Part shown: piece after piece, positions 31,050 through 48,413 of the stretch | How positions within the stretch are numbered: the first letter of the stretch is position 1 | How the letters are laid out: every line of letters begins with the position of its first letter | NCBI RefSeq assembly: GCF_025263565.1 | Contig: NZ_CP079865.1 | Coordinates: 4,712,001 to 4,776,000 of the forward strand | Length of the DNA: 64,000 nucleotides | DNA from: Mycobacterium sp. SMC-8 | GTDB lineage: Bacteria > Actinomycetota > Actinomycetes > Mycobacteriales > Mycobacteriaceae | Reading direction: 5' to 3' | Made by a program: the position numbers and the translations under genes | Notes under the pieces: generated by a model | Told to the model about the DNA's origin: nothing | What the model saw: the letters and a program-made list of their open reading frames with translations, nothing else | Database searches by the model: none

Positions 31050-32776
31050 ATGGCGTTGTCTGAAGCCACGATCCCAGCGGTCCTCGCCGACCGCGCGCAG
31101 CAGCAGCCCGACGACATCGCGTACACCTTCGTCGACTACGAAGTTGACCCGGCAGGTGTCTCCGAAAGCCTGACATGGTCGGAGGTGCACGAGCGCGCGC
31201 TGATCGTCGCCGAGAAGCTGGCCAAGCTCGGTTCGCCGGGGGACAGGGCGGTCATCCTGGCTCCGCAGAGCCTGGAGTACATCATCGGATTCCTCGGCGC
31301 GATCGCGGCCGGGTTCATCGCGGTGCCGCTGTCGATGCCGCAGACCCGCCACCACGACGAGCGCGTGACGGGCGCCATGAAGGACTCCACCCCGGTGGTG
31401 GTGTTGACCACCTCGGCGGTGGTCGACGAGGTCCGCAAGTACGGCCAGGCCGACCCGAAGCAGCGGCCGCCGAAGTTCCTCGAGGTCGACACGTTGGACT
31501 TCGACTCTGCGGCCAAGGCGGCCCCGCCGGCCGCGTTGCCCAAGACGGCCTATTTGCAGTACACGTCCGGCTCCACCCGGCAGCCCGCCGGCGTGGTGGT
31601 CACCCACAAGAACGTGCTGGCCAATCTTGAGCAGCTGCTCGCCGACTACTACGAGGCCTATCCCGACGGAGTGCCGGCGGACACCACGATCGTGTCGTGG
31701 CTGCCCTTCTACCACGACATGGGGCTGATCGTCGGAGTGTTCATCCCGATGATGCTGGGCCGCCCGGCGGTGCTGATGAGCCCGGTGGCCTTCATGCAGA
31801 GACCGGCCCGCTGGATGCAGCAGCTGGGTTCGCACCCCAGCGCGTTCACCGCCGCACCGAACTTCGCGTTCGAGCTCGCCGTGAAGCGCACCAAGGACGA
31901 GGACCTCGCCGGTAAGGACCTCAGCTCCGTCGTGGTCATGATCAACGGCGCCGAGCGCGTGCACGGCGCGACGGTGCGGCGGTTCAACGAGCGCTTCGCC
32001 GCATTCGGCCTGCCCGGCTCGGCGATGCGGCCGTCCTACGGCCTGGCCGAGGCCACCGTGTACGTGGTGGCGTCCGCGGGCGGCCGACCGCCGACCGCGG
32101 TGCGCTTCGACTTTGAGAAGCTCGCCGCCGGGCACGCCGAGCGCTGCGACGATGAGAACGGCGCCGAACTGATCGGATGCGGTGTGCCGCGGTCGACGAC
32201 GGTGCGCGTGGTCGATCCCGACGCCCAGACCGAGAACCCCGCCGGCAAGATCGGCGAGGTCTGGCTGCACGGCGAGCACGTGGCGGCCGGCTACTGGCAC
32301 AACCCGAAGCTGAGCGAGCTGTTCGCCGCGCAGCTCGCCGAGCCGAGCACCGGTACCCCCAAGGGCCCGTGGTTGCGCACCGGCGACCTCGGCGTGATGT
32401 TCGACGATGAGCTGTACATCATCGGGCGCATCAAGGACCTGCTGATCGTCGACGGGCGCAACCACTACCCGGACGACATCGAGGCCACCGTCGCCGAGTT
32501 CACCGGCGGCCGGGTCGCGGCGATCTCGGTGCCGGACGAGGCCACCGAGAAGCTGGTGGTGATCGCGGAGCTGAAGAAGCAGCTCGACGAATCGGTGCTG
32601 GAGTCCGTCAAGCAGCAGGTGACATCGGCGATCTCGATGACGCACAGCGTTCGGCTGTCCGACTTCGCATTGGTGGCGCCGGGTTCACTGCCGCTGACCA
32701 CCAGCGGGAAGGTGCGCCGCGCGTCCTGCGTCGAGCTGTACCGCTCCGAGAAGTTCAGCCGTCTGGACGCCACTAC

Positions 32777-32780
<4 letters not shown>
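31050..32780 (+). CDS. Second long-chain fatty acyl-AMP ligase (FAAL 2)
   Basis: This 576-residue paralogue of the first FAAL is collinear with it from the N-terminal TIPAVLADRAQQQPDDIAYTF to the C-terminal TTSGKVRRASCVELYRS. The adenylation motif YTSGSTRQP starts at Tyr171; WLPFYHDMGL and DGRNHYPDDIEATV are shared. It should make acyl-AMP for the N-terminal carrier domain of the next PKS, to which it is coupled by an ATGA overlap at 32777. It follows PKS1 by only 60 nt, with GAAAGGATGTAGGAG upstream, so it is within the same operon. The M. tuberculosis PDIM operon has no ligase at this position. Possibilities are an alternative starter acid, a dosage copy, or a leftover of a segmental duplication. 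Confidence 0.92.
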
Positions 32781-37552
<4,772 letters not shown>

Positions 37553-37557
37553 GTGGA

Positions 37558-40500
37558 ATGACCCAAGCGTCCTCAAAGCCGTCCGCGTCACCTGATCGCC
37601 GCGCGATCATCACCGAGGCCCTGCGCAAGATCGACGACCTGACCGCGCGGCTGGCGGCGGCGGAGAAGACCGAGACCGAACCGATCGCCGTGGTCGGCAT
37701 CGGCTGCCGGCTGCCCGGCGGCGTCGACAACGCCGACGACTTCTGGAAGTTGTTGTGCGACGGCGAGAGTGGCGTCATCCGGGTGCCCGCCGACCGGTGG
37801 GATGCCGACGAGTTCTACTCGCCGGACTACAGCGTGCCGGGCACGATCGTCAACCGCGAGGGCGGCTTCCTGACGTCGTGGCAGCCGGATGAGTTCGACG
37901 CCGAGTTCTTCTCGATCGCACCGCGCGAGGCCGCGGCGATGGATCCGCAGCAGCGCCTGCTCCTCGAGCTCGCGTGGGAGGCGCTGGAGGACGCCGGCAT
38001 CAATCCGCGCACGCTGCGCGGGTCATCGACCGGTGTGTTCATCGGGATGACCACCAACGACTACTACCACTCGATCGTCGGCAAGCTGGCGCCCGAGGAC
38101 ATCGACCCCTACATCCCGTTCGGCAACGCCCCGAACTTTGCTGCGGGCCGGCTGTCGTATTTCCTCGGGGTGCGCGGCCCAGCGGTGGTGAGCGACACCG
38201 CGTGCTCGTCGTCGCTGGTGTCGATCCATCTGGCGTGCCAGAGTCTGCGCCGCGGTGAGAGCGACCACGCGCTGGCCGCCGGGGTGAACCTGATTCTGTC
38301 CCCGGAGAACAACATCGCCTGCTCGCGCTGGGGCATGCTGGCACCGGACGGCAAGTGCAAGACGTTCGACGCCGACGCCGACGGTTACGTCCGCAGCGAG
38401 GGCGCCGGGGTGGTGGTGCTCAAGCGCCTCACCGATGCGCTGCGCGACGGGGACCGGGTGCTGGCCGTGGTCCGCGGATCCGCCGTCAACCAGGATGGTG
38501 CGAGCAGCGGCCAGACCGTGCCCAACGGCCCCGCCCAGCAGGAACTGATGCGCAAGGCGCTGCAGACCTCCCGGCTGGAGCCGTCGGACATCGACTACGT
38601 CGAGGCACACGGCACCGGCACCTCACTGGGCGACCCGATCGAACTCGACGCACTCGCGGCCGTGTACGGCGACCGCAAGGACTCGGCGCCGCTGGTGCTC
38701 GGCTCGGTAAAGACCAACCTCGGCCATCTGGAGTCGGCGGCCGGCGTCACCGGGTTCATCAAGACCGTGCTGAGCGTGCACCATGGCTCCATCCCCAAGC
38801 AGCTGCACTTCAACACGCTGACCCCGCAGGCCGGTGAGGGCGCGCAGAAGTTCCGGATCGCGTCGGAGCACCTCCAGTGGCCTGCCCTGCAGCGCCCGCG
38901 CCGCGCCGCGGTGTCGTCGTTCGGCGTCAGCGGCACCAACGCCCACATCGTGATCGAGCAGGCCCCGGAGGTCACCGAACCGGTTGCCGCACAACCGGAA
39001 CCGTCCGTGAGCACGCTCGTCGTCACCGGTAAGACGCCGGCCCGCGTCGCGTCGCTGGCCGGACGGCTGGCCGACTGGCTGCAGTCACCGGAGTCCGCCG
39101 GGATCGGTCTGGCCGACGTCGCGGCCACCGTGAATCACCGCCGTGCCCAGCACGCCAGGTTCGCCACCGTCACCGCCGCCGACCGCGACCAGGCCGTCGC
39201 CGGGCTGCGCGCGCTGGCCGAGGGCTACCCGGCCCCCGGCGTGGTGCCGGTCCACGACGGCCCGTGCGGTTCGGGGACGGTGTTCGTCTACTCCGGGCAG
39301 GGATCGCAGTGGGCCGGCATGGGCCGGCGGCTGCTCGCCGAGGAGCCGGCGTTCGCCGCCGCCGTCGACGAACTGGAGCCCGATTTCGCCGCCCAGGCCG
39401 GGTTCTCGCTGCGCGACGTGCTGACCAGCGGGGAGACCGTGGTCGGCATCGACCGCATCCAGCCGGTGCTGGTCGGGGTGCAGCTGGCGCTGACCAAGCT
39501 GTGGCAGTCCTACGGCGTCACGCCCGACGCGGTGATCGGCCATTCGATGGGAGAGGTCACCGCCGCGGTGGTGTCCGGCGCGCTGCGCCCGGCCGACGGC
39601 CTGAAGGTGATCGCGACCCGGTCGCGGCTGATGAAGCGGCTGTCGGGACAGGGGGCGATGGCGCTGCTCGAGCTCGACGCCCAGGCCGCCGAGAAGCTGA
39701 TCGCCGGATATTCCGGCCTGACCGTGGCGGTGTACGCCTCGCCGAACCAGACCGTGATCGCGGGCCCGCCCGACCAGGTCGATGCCGCGATCGCCGAGGT
39801 CGACAAGCTCGACAAGCTGGCCCGCCGCGTGGAGGTCGACGTCGCGTCGCACCACCCGATCATCGACCCGATCCTCGACGACCTGCGCGCCGAGCTGGCC
39901 GATCTGCAGCCCAGGCAGCCCAGCATCCCGGTGATCGTCACCACCGACGAACGCCCGACCGACGGCACCAACGTGTTCGACGCCGGGCACTGGGTGGCCA
40001 ACCTGCGCAACCCGGTGCGGTTCGCCCGCGCGGTGGCCACCGCCGGCGCCGACAAGGCCGTGTTCGTCGAGGTGAGCCCGCACCCGCTGCTCAGCCATGC
40101 GATCAAGGACACGCTCGCGGGCACGCACCACCACAGCATCGCCACGCTGCAGCGTGACACCAACGACACGGTCACCTTCCACACCAACCTCAACGCCACC
40201 CACACGGTGCGCCCACCGAAGACACCGCAGCGCGCGACCCGCGTGCAGCTTCCGACCACCCCGTGGCACCACGCCCATCACTGGATTCACACCGCTGCCG
40301 CGGAATCGGTGCGGCACAAGCACAACGGAGCCGACGTCGCGCCGGCCGAGGGGGAACAGCACGCGTGGCTCCACCGGCTGAGCTGGCCGGTTCGTGACCT
40401 GCCCGCCGGCGGGCCCGACGTCGGGTGGCTGGTGCTGGCCGACGACGCCGACACCGACCTGGCCGACCTGCTGGGTGCGGGCTCGCGGACGCTGCCGTTG

Positions 40501-42996
40501 TCGGTGCTCGACGACGCGGACGCCGTGCGGGCGGCGCTGCCCGGCGTCGAGCACGTCGTGTACGCACCGCCGGTCGCGGCGCGGCGCTTCGACGCCGCGC
40601 CGAGCTATACGACATTCCACCAGTTGCGCCGGCTCGTGGTCGCGTTGTCCGAAACGGCCGAAGCACCAAGACTTTTCGTCGTGACCCGGAATGCCCAGCC
40701 GGTTGCCGACGGCGAGCGGGCGAACCCGGCGCACGCCGTGCTGTGGGGGCAGGGCCGCACTCTGGCCCTGGAGCACCCGGAGTTCTGGGGCGGCCTCATC
40801 GACGTCGACGAGGCCCTGCCGGCCGAGCTGCTCGCGCAGTATTTGCGCGCCGAGGCCACGGCGCTGTCGTCGACCGACTCCGACCGCGACGATCAGGCTG
40901 TCTACCGCGGCGCGGAGCGTCGTGTTCCGCGACTGGTCCCGCACCCGCTGCCGGCCGTGTCGCTGACCCGACTGGAGAGCGGCACCAGCCATCTGGTCGT
41001 CGGCGCCACCGGCAACGTGGGGCCGTACCTGATCCGTCAGCTCGCCGACATGGGCGCCTCGACGGTGGTGGCGGTGTCCCGTCGGGGCGGGTCGCAGCTC
41101 GCCCAGCTGGCCGAGGAGCTGTCCGCCCGCGGGACCACGCTGGTCGAGGTCGCCGCCGACGCGTCCGACGAGTCGTCGATGGCCGCGGTGTTCGACCGCT
41201 TCGGCGCGGACCTTCCCCCGCTGGACGGCGTGTACCTGGCTTCGCTGGCCGGTGGTGAGGCGCTGCTGGCCGACATGACCGACGACGACCTGCGCCCGAT
41301 GTTCGCGGCGAAGGTCGACGCCGCGGCGGTGCTGCACAAACTGTCGCTGCGCACCCCGGTGCGCCGCTTCGTGCTGTTCTCCTCGATCACGGGCCTGCTG
41401 GGGTCGCGGGCGGTCGGCCACTACACGGCGGCCAACGCGTTCGCCGACGCCTTCGCCCATGCGCGGCGGGCCCTCGGGCTGCCGGCGACCGTCGTCGACT
41501 GGGGCTTGTGGAAGTCGTGGTCGGACGCCCAGCCCCAGATGAAGGCCGCCGGGCTGGAACCGATGCCCAACGACGTGGCGATCAAGATGCTGCCCGCGGT
41601 GCTCAGCCCGGACGCCGCGGTGCAGACCGTGGTGGCCGGCGCCGACTGGGCGCGGCTGGCCGACGCGTACCGGATGCGCGCCTCGGTGAAGGTGCTCGAC
41701 CACCTGGTGTCCGGGCCGGGCGACGACGCCGACCTCAGCGCCGTGGCGGCGCCCGCCTGGGGCACCGTGCTCGGCGAGCCGGTCGAGGGCACCTCGCATG
41801 ACCGCCTGTGGCGCGCCAGGGTTCTGCCCGGCCAGCGCTCGTACCCGGTCGCGCACCGTGTCCGCGGTGTCGAGGTGGTGCCGGTTTCGGTTCTGCTGCA
41901 GACGCTTTCGGCCGCAGCGGCGCAGCTCGCGGGCCCAGGCTCAAGTGGCGGTCCGACCGTCGCGGTCGGCGATGTGCGGTTCGAGTACCCGATCGTCGCC
42001 GATCAGCCCAAGGTCATCCACGTGGTGGCCGACGGCAACGCGCTGACGGTGTGGTCCAGCGCGGGGCCCGACAGCCCGGAACAGCGCTGGACCCGGCACG
42101 CGAGTGCCGAGCTGGCCGACGCGCCGGCCGGACAGCTGCGCGGTGACCAGGGCGCGAGCGGCACGGCGTTCGATGACGCGGCGATCGCCGAGATGCAGAG
42201 CGCACTGGGCGTGGAGGGGCAGCCGTTCGAGTGGACGGTCTCGGACTGCACCGCCACCCCCGCCGGGGCGCGCGCCGACGTCACGCTGCCCGACCGGACC
42301 GAATCGCCGGCGGCCGCCCTGGTGGACGCCGCGGTGCACGTGGCCCGCCTGGCCGACGCCGACACCGCGCAGCTGCTGCTGCCCGCCGGCGCCGAGACTC
42401 TCGCGGTCGCCGCATCGGTGGGCACCAACGGCGTCGTCGAGGCTTACCGGCGCTCCGGTGATGGAGACACTCTGGTGGTCGACGTCGCGGTCAGGAGCGC
42501 CGACGGCACCGTGTGGGTGGACATCCGCGGCCTGTCGTACACCCCGGTGGAGTCCGCACCCGCCCCGGCGGCCGGCGAGCACGACGCGGGCGCAGCCGAA
42601 TTCGTCGACTGGTCGGCCATGAACCGGCAGCAGACCATCGCCGAACTGCGCACCAGGCTGCGCTCCATCCTGGCGCGCGAGCTCGGGATGCCGGAGAACG
42701 CGGTCGATGTCGACATGCCGTTCCCGGAGCTGGGCCTGGACTCGATGATGGCGATGAACCTGCTGCGCGACGCCAAGGCACTGGTCCGCGTGGATCTGTC
42801 GGCGACGATGCTGTGGAACCACCCGTCGATCTCGCAGATGTCGGACTTCGTCGCCGACCTGCTCGCACCGCTTCAGAGCGCGGCCGACGAACCCGAACCC
42901 GAAGAACCCGAGGACGATCCAGACTCGTTCAGCGTGCTTGACGAGCTGTTCTCTTCCGTCGAGTCGGCGAACGCCGGCAGTGAGGGATCCATCTGA
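37558..42996 (+). CDS. Type I polyketide synthase, KS-AT-KR-DH-ACP (PKS3)
   Basis: This is about 1812 residues. The start resembles PpsC of M. tuberculosis ([24 protein letters not shown], a coiled-coil docking segment). Then come KS (Cys216), AT (GHSMGE, Ser663), KR (GATGNVG at 1149, Tyr1289, Asn1293), a dehydratase-like hotdog domain (HxxxGxxxxP from His1433; D1590xxxH1594) and ACP (Ser1729). The DH follows the KR instead of preceding it, and there is no enoylreductase, unlike PpsC. Both catalytic DH motifs look intact, so an enoyl product is possible. The KR resembles that of PKS2, and the DH resembles that of PKS1. ATG 37558 is chosen; a TTG at 37549 overlapping the PKS2 stop would add three residues. 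The acidic C-terminus ([17 protein letters not shown]) resembles the PKS1 tail. Confidence 0.92.
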   Translation: MTQASSKPSASPDRRAIITEALRKIDDLTARLAAAEKTETEPIAVVGIGCRLPGGVDNADDFWKLLCDGESGVIRVPADRWDADEFYSPDYSVPGTIVNREGGFLTSWQPDEFDAEFFSIAPREAAAMDPQQRLLLELAWEALEDAGINPRTLRGSSTGVFIGMTTNDYYHSIVGKLAPEDIDPYIPFGNAPNFAAGRLSYFLGVRGPAVVSDTACSSSLVSIHLACQSLRRGESDHALAAGVNLILSPENNIACSRWGMLAPDGKCKTFDADADGYVRSEGAGVVVLKRLTDALRDGDRVLAVVRGSAVNQDGASSGQTVPNGPAQQELMRKALQTSRLEPSDIDYVEAHGTGTSLGDPIELDALAAVYGDRKDSAPLVLGSVKTNLGHLESAAGVTGFIKTVLSVHHGSIPKQLHFNTLTPQAGEGAQKFRIASEHLQWPALQRPRRAAVSSFGVSGTNAHIVIEQAPEVTEPVAAQPEPSVSTLVVTGKTPARVASLAGRLADWLQSPESAGIGLADVAATVNHRRAQHARFATVTAADRDQAVAGLRALAEGYPAPGVVPVHDGPCGSGTVFVYSGQGSQWAGMGRRLLAEEPAFAAAVDELEPDFAAQAGFSLRDVLTSGETVVGIDRIQPVLVGVQLALTKLWQSYGVTPDAVIGHSMGEVTAAVVSGALRPADGLKVIATRSRLMKRLSGQGAMALLELDAQAAEKLIAGYSGLTVAVYASPNQTVIAGPPDQVDAAIAEVDKLDKLARRVEVDVASHHPIIDPILDDLRAELADLQPRQPSIPVIVTTDERPTDGTNVFDAGHWVANLRNPVRFARAVATAGADKAVFVEVSPHPLLSHAIKDTLAGTHHHSIATLQRDTNDTVTFHTNLNATHTVRPPKTPQRATRVQLPTTPWHHAHHWIHTAAAESVRHKHNGADVAPAEGEQHAWLHRLSWPVRDLPAGGPDVGWLVLADDADTDLADLLGAGSRTLPLSVLDDADAVRAALPGVEHVVYAPPVAARRFDAAPSYTTFHQLRRLVVALSETAEAPRLFVVTRNAQPVADGERANPAHAVLWGQGRTLALEHPEFWGGLIDVDEALPAELLAQYLRAEATALSSTDSDRDDQAVYRGAERRVPRLVPHPLPAVSLTRLESGTSHLVVGATGNVGPYLIRQLADMGASTVVAVSRRGGSQLAQLAEELSARGTTLVEVAADASDESSMAAVFDRFGADLPPLDGVYLASLAGGEALLADMTDDDLRPMFAAKVDAAAVLHKLSLRTPVRRFVLFSSITGLLGSRAVGHYTAANAFADAFAHARRALGLPATVVDWGLWKSWSDAQPQMKAAGLEPMPNDVAIKMLPAVLSPDAAVQTVVAGADWARLADAYRMRASVKVLDHLVSGPGDDADLSAVAAPAWGTVLGEPVEGTSHDRLWRARVLPGQRSYPVAHRVRGVEVVPVSVLLQTLSAAAAQLAGPGSSGGPTVAVGDVRFEYPIVADQPKVIHVVADGNALTVWSSAGPDSPEQRWTRHASAELADAPAGQLRGDQGASGTAFDDAAIAEMQSALGVEGQPFEWTVSDCTATPAGARADVTLPDRTESPAAALVDAAVHVARLADADTAQLLLPAGAETLAVAASVGTNGVVEAYRRSGDGDTLVVDVAVRSADGTVWVDIRGLSYTPVESAPAPAAGEHDAGAAEFVDWSAMNRQQTIAELRTRLRSILARELGMPENAVDVDMPFPELGLDSMMAMNLLRDAKALVRVDLSATMLWNHPSISQMSDFVADLLAPLQSAADEPEPEEPEDDPDSFSVLDELFSSVESANAGSEGSI

Positions 42997-45900
42997 TGAA
43001 GACCACGTTCGACCGGATCGCGGCTATGTCGGCCGAACAGCGCGGCAAGCTGGCCGAGCAGTTCGAGAAGGCCTCCCGGGTGGCCGGGGCGGAGCCGATC
43101 GCGGTGGTCGGTATCGGCTGCCGGTTCCCCGGCGGCGTGACCGGCCCCGACAGCTACTGGGAGCTGCTGGAGAACGGTGTGGACGCCGTCACCGAGGTGC
43201 CGAAGGACCGGTGGGACGGCGACGCGTTCTACGACCCGGACCCGATGGCGCCGGGCCGCATGCCTACCAAGTGGGGCGCCTACCTCGACGACGTTGCCGG
43301 TTTCGACGCCGAGTTCTTCGGCATCACGCCCCGCGAGGCTGCCGCGATGGACCCGCAGCAGCGGGTGCTGCTCGAAGTGGCCTGGGAGGCGCTGGAGAAC
43401 GCCGGCCTGGCGCCGGACACCGTCGGCGAGACGCGCACCGCCGTGATGATGGGCGTCTACTACACCGAGTATCAGAACTCGTCGGCGGGCAACCCGGACA
43501 CCATCGACGCGTACTCGGCGACGGGCAACGCGCACAGCGTCACCGTCGGCCGGATCGCCTACCTGCTGGGGCTCAAGGGCCCCGCCGTAGCGGTCGACAC
43601 CGCGTGCTCGTCGTCGCTGGTGTCGATCCACCTGGCCTGCCAGAGCCTGCGGATGCGGGAGAGCGACCTGGCGCTGGCCGGTGGGGTCAGCCTGAATCTG
43701 CGTCCGGAAACCCAACTGGCCCTTGCCAAGTGGGGCATGCTGTCCCCGCACGGCAAGTGCCACGCCTTCGATTCGCGTGCCGACGGCTTCGTCCGCGGAG
43801 AAGGCGCCGGCGTGGTCGTGCTCAAGCGGCTGACCGACGCGGTGCGTGACGGTGACCGTGTGGTCGGTGTGGTGCGCGGTTCGGCGGTCAACCAGGACGG
43901 CCGCTCCAACGGCCTGACCGCGCCGAACGCCCCGTCGCAGCGCGACGTGATCACCCGGGCGCTGAAATCCGCCGACGTGACCGCCGCGTCCGTGAACTAC
44001 ATCGAAACCCACGGCACCGGAACGGGTCTGGGCGATCCGATCGAGTTCGACGCGCTGGCCGCGGTGTACGGCAAGGGCGATGTGCCGTGCGCGCTCGGCG
44101 CCGTCAAGACCAATATGGGCCACCTCGAGGCGGCCGCCGGCGTGGCCGGCTTCATCAAGACCGTGCTGACGCTGCAGCACGGCAAGATCGCGCCGAACCT
44201 GAACTTCGAGAAGTGGAACCCCCAGATCGACCCGAAGCCGACGCGGCTGTTCGTGCCGACGGAAGCGGGGGAGTGGCCCAAGAGCGAGCATCCCCGCCGC
44301 GCCGCAGTGTCCTCGTTCGGCATGGGCGGGACCAACGCCCACATCGTGCTGGAGCAGGGCCCCGAGCCCGTATCGGCCGCCGACGCGGCGCAGGGAGTGG
44401 TCACGCTGGTGGTCTCCGGCAAGACTCCCGCCCGGCTGGCCGCCTCCGCCGGATCGCTGGCCGACTGGCTGGAGGGGGACGGCGCGACCGCGCCGCTGGT
44501 CGACGTCGCCTACACCGTCAACCACCACCGCAGCCGCCACCAGACCATCGCCACCGTGTGCGCCCGGACCCACGCCGAGGCGGTCACCGGCCTGCGCGCG
44601 CTGGCCGACGGGCGCCCCGCGCCGGGCGTGATCGGCGCCCACGACGCCCGCAGCGGCGCGGGCAAGGGCGTGGTGTTCCTGTACTCCGGTCAGGGCGCGC
44701 AGTGGGCCGGCATGGGCAAGGCCCTGCTGGCCGAGGAGCCCGCGTTCGCCAAGGCCGTCGACGAACTCGAACCGGCGTTCGTCGACAAGGTCGGGTTCTC
44801 GCTGCGCCAGACGCTGGAGACCGGTGAGCCGGTCGTCGGCATCGACCGCATCCAGCCCGTTCTGGTCGGAATGCAGCTGGCGCTGACCGAGTTGTGGCGG
44901 TCCTACGGCGTGGAACCCGACGCGGTGATCGGCCACTCGATGGGTGAGGCCACCGCCGCGGTGGTCGCCGGGGTGCTCACCCCGGCCGAGGGTTTCGACG
45001 TCATCGCCACCCGGACCCGGCTGATGAAGCGGTTGTCCGGGCAGGGCGCGATGGCGCTGCTCGAGCTCGACGCCGAGGCCACCGAGAAGCTGATCGCCGA
45101 CCGGCCCGACGTGACGATCGCGGTGTACGCGTCGCCGAAGCAGACGGTCATCGCCGGCCCGCCCAAGCAGGTCGACGAACTCGTCGCCGCGGTCGACGCG
45201 CAGGGCAAGCTGGCCCGGCGCGTCGAGGTGGACGTCGCATCCCACCATCCGACGATCGACCCGGTGCTGCCCGAACTGCGGGAGGCGCTGGCCTACCTGA
45301 AGCCCGCGGCGCCGAAGATCCCGCTGGTCTCCACCGTCGCGTACACCGGTGCCGCGCCGATGTACTCGGCCGACTATTGGGCGGCCAACCTGCGCAACCC
45401 GGTGCGGTTCTCCCAGGCCGTGCACGAGGCCAGCGCCGACCACAGCAACTTCATCGAGATCAGCCCGCATCCGCTGCTGACGCATGCGATTTCGGACACC
45501 CTCGCCGCGCAGTCCACCAGCCGCAAGTACCACGTGGGGGCGACCGTGAACCGGGACCAGCCCGAGACGCTGGCCTTCCACGCGCAGCTGGCCGCGGTGC
45601 GTCCGCCGGCGGTGAAGGAGCCCGAGGGCGCCGCCGGCGCGCTGGTGGACGTGCCGCCGACCGCGTGGCAGCATGCGCCGTACTGGATGGCGGATCGCTC
45701 TGCGACGCAGGGCTTTTCGGGTGCGCACCCGCTGCTGGGGTTGCACGTGGAGCTGCCGGCGGGCTCCGGTCATGTGTGGCAGTCCGACGTGGGTCTGCAG
45801 GCACATCCCTGGCTGGCCGACCACATCGTGCACGGGCTGGCGGTGATGCCGGGCGCCGGTTTCGCCGAGATCGCGCTGGCCGCCGGACGCGAGGCGCTGG

Positions 45901-48413
45901 GCCTGCCGACGACCGGGGTCGAGGTGGCCGTCGAGGTCGAGCAGATGCTGCCGCTCGACGAGCACACCAGGCTGACCACCCAGCTCGCCGGAGGTGAGGA
46001 CGGCGCGCTGCGCGTCGAGATCCACTCGCGTTCCGATGCGGGCACCTGGACCCGGCACGCGGTGGGCTCGGTGAAAGCCGCCCAAGACGACGCGGTCCCG
46101 GCCAAGGTGGTGCCCGCCGCCGACGGCACGCCGGTGTCGCCGTCGGAGTTCTACGCCGCGGTGCGCCGCACCGGCGCGCACCACGCGCACGCGTTCGCCG
46201 CGCTGACCCGCATCGTGCGGTCGTCCGGCAAGGCCGACACCGAGATCGTGCTGCCCGACGAGGCCACCCCGCACCGCGGCATCGCGTTGCATCCGGTGAT
46301 GCTCGACGCGGCGCTGCAGGGCCTGGCCGCCGCGATGAGCGACGAGACCCTGTCGGAATCCACCGATGTCACCTATCTGCCGGTCGGTTTCGGGTCGATC
46401 CGGGTGTACGGGCAGATCGGCAGGCGGGCCAAGTGCCGCGCCGAACTGGTCGGCGTGGTCGAGGACAGCGGCGACGCGATGGGCCGCGTCACCCTCACCG
46501 ACGACACCGGTACCGTGCTGGCCCAGGTCAACGACGTGCACCTGAAGCGCATCCAGCGCCGCACCGTGCCACTTCCGTTGTCGCAGAAGACATTCGACTC
46601 GCGCTGGGTCGAATCCGCAGCCCCGGCCGGCAGCCCGGTCAGCGGAAGCTGGCTGGCGCTGGCCGACGGCGAGGCCGGGAAGGCCGGCGCACAGGAGTTC
46701 GCGAGCCGGTTCGGCGCCGACACCCGCCGGGTGATCACCGCCGACCTCGGCGACGAAGCCGCGGTGCGTGAGGCGTTCGCGACCGCGACGGCCGATCCCG
46801 ACCTCCCGCCCGCCGGGGTGGTCGTGTTCACGACGAACCCGGCCTTCGACGGCGGCGACGCCGCCGGCGGCCTGGAGCACGCCCGGGACGTCATCTGGGG
46901 TGTAGCGGGCACCGTGCGCGCGATCGTCGGCAGCTGGCACGGCAAGGCGCCGCGGCTGTGGCTGGTGACCCAAGGCGGTTTGGTCGTCTCCGACGACGAA
47001 GGCGGCCAGGTCGTCACACCCGAAGACGCTCAAGGCAATCCGGGCGCGAACAGCCTCAAGGGCCTGGCCCGGGTGCTGGCCTACGAGCATCCGGACCTCA
47101 AGACCACGCTGCTCGACACGGGCGGCGACGACGCGGCGCTGGTCACCGAGATCGAAACGAACGGCGCAGACGATGTGATCGCCTGGCGCGGCGGCACCCG
47201 GTTCGTCGAGCGGCTCTCCCGCGCCACCCTGCCCGCCACCCCGGGACAGCTCGTGGTGCGCTCCGACGGCGCCTACGTCGTCACCGGCGCGCTCGGCGGT
47301 GTCGGCATGTCCGTGGTGCGCTGGCTCGTCGACAACGGCGCCGGCCGGCTGGTGCTCAACGGCCGCAGCGGGCCGTCCGACGAGGTGCAGTCGGCGCTCG
47401 ACGAACTGTCGGGGCGCGCCGAGATCGCCGTCGTCACCGGAGACATCGCCGTCCCGGGCGTCGCCGAGCGACTGGTCGCCGCCGCCGAAGAGACCGGAAA
47501 GCCGCTGCGCGGCGTGATCCACTCGGCCGCTGTGCTGGAGGACGAGATCTTCGTCGGCCTCACCCGCGAGAGCCTGGACAAGATCTGGGCCCCGAAGGCG
47601 GCCGGTGCGCTGCGCCTGCACGAGGTCACCGCCGACAAGGACCTCGACTGGTGGGTGGGCTTCTCCTCGATCGTGTCGCTGCTGGGATCCCCCGGCCAGG
47701 CCGCGTACGCGTGCGCGAACGCATGGCTGGACGGGCTGGTCGCGTGGCGCCGTGCGGCGGGGCTGCCGGGGATCGCGATCAACTGGGGCCAGTGGGCCGA
47801 CGTGGGTCTGGCCAGCACGCTGCGGTTCTCGGTGCTCGACCCGATCACCCCGGCCGAAGGCGTCGACGCGCTCGGCGGCGTGATGGCCGCCGGGTTCTCG
47901 CGGGTGGGCATCGCCCGGCTGCGGCTGGACCGCGCCGCGGCGGCGTTCCCGGAGATCCACCAGATCGGCTTCTTCGCCGACCTGGTGGGTGAGCTGCAGA
48001 CCGACGACGTCGACGAGGACTGGGGCGGCGCCGAGGCGCTCAAGGCGCTGGACGCCGCCGAGGTCAACCGGGTCGTGGTGGCGCGGCTGCGTCGCCGTAT
48101 CTCGGCGATCATGGGCTACTCCGACGACAGCGCGGTCGACGTCGCGCAGCCGCTGACCGAGCTGGGTCTGGATTCGCTGATGGCGGTCCGGATGCGCAAC
48201 ACCATCCGCGGCGACTTCGGGGTGGAGCCTCCGGTGGCCCTGCTGCTGCAGGGCGCTACGCTGTCCGATCTCGCGCTCGATCTGATCCGTCAGCTCGGGC
48301 TCGAGGAGCAGGAGTCTGCCGAGCGCCCGAACGCCCTGCGCGAACGGGCACAACAGCGGGCCGCAGCGCGGCAACGAGCCGCATCGCGGCGGAAAGTGGG
48401 ACCACGATCGTGA
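42996..48413 (+). CDS. Type I polyketide synthase, KS-AT-DH-KR-ACP (PKS4; PpsD-like architecture)
   Basis: This 1805-residue module has domains in order: N-terminal helix ([19 protein letters not shown], resembling the PpsB start), KS (Cys204), AT (GHSMGE, Ser648), DH (HxxxGxxxxP from His943; D1104xxxQ1108), KR (TGALGGVG, Gly1431; Tyr1571, Asn1575) and ACP (Ser1727). All catalytic motifs are intact, so it should yield an alpha,beta-unsaturated thioester. No enoylreductase motif (such as HAAAGGVG) is found between DH and KR. The length and DH-KR pairing match PpsD (1827 residues), which in M. tuberculosis relies on the trans-acting reductase Rv2953. Its start overlaps the PKS3 stop by one base (TGATG). 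The C-terminal tail is basic ([14 protein letters not shown]), a likely docking end. Confidence 0.92.
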   Translation: MKTTFDRIAAMSAEQRGKLAEQFEKASRVAGAEPIAVVGIGCRFPGGVTGPDSYWELLENGVDAVTEVPKDRWDGDAFYDPDPMAPGRMPTKWGAYLDDVAGFDAEFFGITPREAAAMDPQQRVLLEVAWEALENAGLAPDTVGETRTAVMMGVYYTEYQNSSAGNPDTIDAYSATGNAHSVTVGRIAYLLGLKGPAVAVDTACSSSLVSIHLACQSLRMRESDLALAGGVSLNLRPETQLALAKWGMLSPHGKCHAFDSRADGFVRGEGAGVVVLKRLTDAVRDGDRVVGVVRGSAVNQDGRSNGLTAPNAPSQRDVITRALKSADVTAASVNYIETHGTGTGLGDPIEFDALAAVYGKGDVPCALGAVKTNMGHLEAAAGVAGFIKTVLTLQHGKIAPNLNFEKWNPQIDPKPTRLFVPTEAGEWPKSEHPRRAAVSSFGMGGTNAHIVLEQGPEPVSAADAAQGVVTLVVSGKTPARLAASAGSLADWLEGDGATAPLVDVAYTVNHHRSRHQTIATVCARTHAEAVTGLRALADGRPAPGVIGAHDARSGAGKGVVFLYSGQGAQWAGMGKALLAEEPAFAKAVDELEPAFVDKVGFSLRQTLETGEPVVGIDRIQPVLVGMQLALTELWRSYGVEPDAVIGHSMGEATAAVVAGVLTPAEGFDVIATRTRLMKRLSGQGAMALLELDAEATEKLIADRPDVTIAVYASPKQTVIAGPPKQVDELVAAVDAQGKLARRVEVDVASHHPTIDPVLPELREALAYLKPAAPKIPLVSTVAYTGAAPMYSADYWAANLRNPVRFSQAVHEASADHSNFIEISPHPLLTHAISDTLAAQSTSRKYHVGATVNRDQPETLAFHAQLAAVRPPAVKEPEGAAGALVDVPPTAWQHAPYWMADRSATQGFSGAHPLLGLHVELPAGSGHVWQSDVGLQAHPWLADHIVHGLAVMPGAGFAEIALAAGREALGLPTTGVEVAVEVEQMLPLDEHTRLTTQLAGGEDGALRVEIHSRSDAGTWTRHAVGSVKAAQDDAVPAKVVPAADGTPVSPSEFYAAVRRTGAHHAHAFAALTRIVRSSGKADTEIVLPDEATPHRGIALHPVMLDAALQGLAAAMSDETLSESTDVTYLPVGFGSIRVYGQIGRRAKCRAELVGVVEDSGDAMGRVTLTDDTGTVLAQVNDVHLKRIQRRTVPLPLSQKTFDSRWVESAAPAGSPVSGSWLALADGEAGKAGAQEFASRFGADTRRVITADLGDEAAVREAFATATADPDLPPAGVVVFTTNPAFDGGDAAGGLEHARDVIWGVAGTVRAIVGSWHGKAPRLWLVTQGGLVVSDDEGGQVVTPEDAQGNPGANSLKGLARVLAYEHPDLKTTLLDTGGDDAALVTEIETNGADDVIAWRGGTRFVERLSRATLPATPGQLVVRSDGAYVVTGALGGVGMSVVRWLVDNGAGRLVLNGRSGPSDEVQSALDELSGRAEIAVVTGDIAVPGVAERLVAAAEETGKPLRGVIHSAAVLEDEIFVGLTRESLDKIWAPKAAGALRLHEVTADKDLDWWVGFSSIVSLLGSPGQAAYACANAWLDGLVAWRRAAGLPGIAINWGQWADVGLASTLRFSVLDPITPAEGVDALGGVMAAGFSRVGIARLRLDRAAAAFPEIHQIGFFADLVGELQTDDVDEDWGGAEALKALDAAEVNRVVVARLRRRISAIMGYSDDSAVDVAQPLTELGLDSLMAVRMRNTIRGDFGVEPPVALLLQGATLSDLALDLIRQLGLEEQESAERPNALRERAQQRAAARQRAASRRKVGPRS

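Noticed and set aside
42873..48374. Very long minus-strand open frame (~1830 codons) opposite PKS4
   Set aside because: Reverse shadow of a GC-rich PKS gene: Arg/Gly/His-rich with no motif, while the plus-strand frame shows all PKS catalytic motifs. Similar shadows at 48290-51889, 39085-41856 and 30498-32645 were rejected for the same reason.
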